In this document: piece by piece, positions 6,027-7,382 of the stretch
Layout: each line of letters begins with the position of its first letter
How positions within the stretch are numbered: the stretch's first letter is position 1
NCBI GenBank assembly: GCA_013154205.1
Contig: JAADCY010000145.1
Location: 1-7,382 of the forward strand
DNA: 7,382 bases
Origin: Thermoproteota archaeon
Lineage (GTDB): Archaea > Thermoproteota > Thermoprotei_A > Sulfolobales > Desulfurococcaceae
Direction of reading: 5' to 3'
Made by a program: the position numbers and the translations under genes
Notes under the pieces: model-generated
The model's database searches: none
What the model was told of the DNA's origin: nothing
What the model saw: only the letters and a program-made list of their open reading frames with translations

Positions 6027-7273
6027 TGCAAAGGCTGAGACGCCCGAAGATATCATCCGACAAACTCTACGTCCTAAGAGTTGCGATCATATATGCTATC
6101 ATAAATTTGTATCCACTTTACTCTTTCGTATCATCTGAAATGAGTATATCTGATACATATATAAGACTCGCGTTAATCGCTTCGTCGATCGTATGGTTCT
6201 TTGGCGTTATCAAAGCTAATCCGGTCCCTTTGATAATATACTATGTGTTTAATGGGTTAGTTCTGAACATTTTAATGCCTATAGAGAGACCATATGTTAT
6301 GATGACCCTGATCTACAGTCTGCTCGCAATACATACCGACTTCATAGTTAAGTATGTAGCTGGCCTCGGTACTAGAAAACACCATATCAGAATACCTTAT
6401 CTTGTGTTAACAGTTGTGTTATTCATCGTTTTGGCAGGAATGTTTATACTGTCCAGCATCGGTATATCCATGATGCTAAATAATTACATAGAATCAATTG
6501 TTTCATCATCTGTCAATATATTCAAAGTGTTCTTCCAGGAAATAATAATGACACGAATAGGATCTATAACACTCTTCTTCATAATAATGGGCCTACTATA
6601 CATACTTCTAAATGACTACATAGTATCCCTAATATCGGATCTCATCCTTCTAAACCCAAAATTTGTTGAAGAACGCATAAGGAATATAGTATCGTACGAG
6701 GCTCAACAATTACTAGCAGGTAAAGATCCCATTGTCAATCTCTATAAGCGTTCCTCGCTTTTCATTATAGGGCTACTAATTTTTGTCGGCCTAGCACCGC
6801 TCTATAACATATACATCAAGTTCTTCAACAACGAATGGTATGGGTATGCTATAAGTTTTGTCGTATGGTCGGTTTTGTCGTGGGGTGTATATAGAGCATT
6901 CACTAGTTATATTGAAGGAGCACTCGTACGCGTAAAGATCACAGATCCTATTGAAGAAGCTAAAAAACTTGCTTACGGAAGGATGGGGCTTATTATTTCA
7001 TCGATATTATTAATAGGATTTGTAGTACTAGTCATATATATTCATGGTAACGTGATTTTAATGTTTGAAAGAGCATTGCTGGCGCCTATTTCTAGTCATA
7101 TGCCTCCCTCAACTACTTTACCATATCTATATATGAACAAAATTTATAATTATGTCAACTTGTTTTCTAACACCCTAGTTAAATATATGTATAGTTATGT
7201 AGAACAAGTGGGGCAGATGTACTTGAAACTGATGAACTTGATTAAGTACTTGATAAACATCTTCTGGGGATAA
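6026..7273 (+). CDS. multi-pass membrane protein of unknown family in the MoxR operon
   Basis: A 415-residue integral membrane protein starting at ATG 6026, sharing one base with the DUF58 stop (TAATG). I do not recognise the family. About nine hydrophobic helices are visible, near residues 16-36, 45-63, 66-84, 89-111, 123-147, 177-203, 243-263, 272-290 and 320-342. The positive-inside rule gives a consistent topology: basic N-terminus (RLRRPK), GTRKHHIR, the 40-residue loop with VEERIRNIVSYEAQQ (about 204-242) and the loop with VRVKITDPIEEAKK (about 291-319) all inside. The last helix leaves a C-terminal tail of about 70 residues outside, with nine tyrosines between 367 and 408 and an amphipathic pattern. 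No catalytic motif or transporter signature stands out. Its place directly after MoxR-DUF58 suggests it is either a scaffold of the machine or its client. Being a gene is well supported; its function is not. Confidence 0.82.
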   Translation: MQRLRRPKISSDKLYVLRVAIIYAIINLYPLYSFVSSEMSISDTYIRLALIASSIVWFFGVIKANPVPLIIYYVFNGLVLNILMPIERPYVMMTLIYSLLAIHTDFIVKYVAGLGTRKHHIRIPYLVLTVVLFIVLAGMFILSSIGISMMLNNYIESIVSSSVNIFKVFFQEIIMTRIGSITLFFIIMGLLYILLNDYIVSLISDLILLNPKFVEERIRNIVSYEAQQLLAGKDPIVNLYKRSSLFIIGLLIFVGLAPLYNIYIKFFNNEWYGYAISFVVWSVLSWGVYRAFTSYIEGALVRVKITDPIEEAKKLAYGRMGLIISSILLIGFVVLVIYIHGNVILMFERALLAPISSHMPPSTTLPYLYMNKIYNYVNLFSNTLVKYMYSYVEQVGQMYLKLMNLIKYLINIFWG

Positions 7274-7276
7274 AAC

Positions 7277-7382
7277 ATGGTCAGAGCACGCGACGTCGTA
7301 ACCCCTATCATAGGATTCATACTTGTAGGTTTCAGTATCTACGTATTTCTATCAGCATTAAGGCTAATGATTATACGTGATG
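7277..7382 (+). CDS. 5' end of a further membrane protein, truncated by the window edge
   Basis: ATG at 7277 begins 3 nt after the preceding stop, with GGGGAT 7 nt upstream as a weak ribosome binding site. The frame stays open to the right edge (35 codons). The residues start MVRARDVVTP and run into one hydrophobic helix (about 10-31, IIGFILVGFSIYVFLSALRL), then a basic turn with IIRD. The Arg-rich start followed by a membrane helix suggests a membrane anchor with its N-terminus inside. Spacing puts it in the same operon. The family cannot be told from this fragment. Confidence 0.65.
   Translation, partial: MVRARDVVTPIIGFILVGFSIYVFLSALRLMIIRD

Overview
The window looks like a hyperthermophilic crenarchaeote, most plausibly a Desulfurococcales-like genome. 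The reasons are an AT-leaning base composition, heavy use of ATA and AGA/AGG codons, TTG/GTG starts, GAGGT-type ribosome binding sites, very tight gene packing, and protein families typical of that group. No RNA gene, insertion sequence or CRISPR array was seen. The taxonomic guess is an inference from style, not from a marker gene.

Layout. Positions 3-266 (+) hold the 3' end of an unrecognised small helical protein that enters from the left edge, followed by a T-rich stretch. Convergent to it, 282-1073 (-) encodes a BtpA/SgcQ-family TIM-barrel protein. An intergenic region of about 115 bp (1074-1188) separates this gene from a rightward gene string and carries AT-rich promoter-like sequence for both directions, plus a hairpin that would cover the BtpA ribosome binding site. 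From 1189 to the right edge, six genes follow with spacings of +2, -26, -4, -1 and +3 nt, which strongly suggests one operon. In order they are: a signal-peptide/single-TM protein with a DUF4129-type cytoplasmic tail; a two-TM DUF4350-like protein with a large exterior domain containing an EF-hand-like loop; a MoxR-family AAA+ ATPase; a DUF58 (vWA-like) membrane-anchored protein; an approximately nine-TM membrane protein of unknown family; and the first 35 residues of another membrane protein cut by the right edge.

How they may work together. MoxR ATPases generally act with vWA-domain partners to remodel or mature client protein complexes, and MoxR-DUF58-DUF4129-DUF4350 neighbourhoods recur in archaea and bacteria without a defined client. 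Here the predicted topology puts two exterior domains (DUF4129 protein and DUF4350 protein) on the outer face, with the ATPase and the DUF58 domain inside. The nine-TM protein and the truncated downstream protein are either the membrane core or the client. This makes a membrane-spanning MoxR machine the most interesting system in the window. Its substrate and output cannot be read from the sequence.
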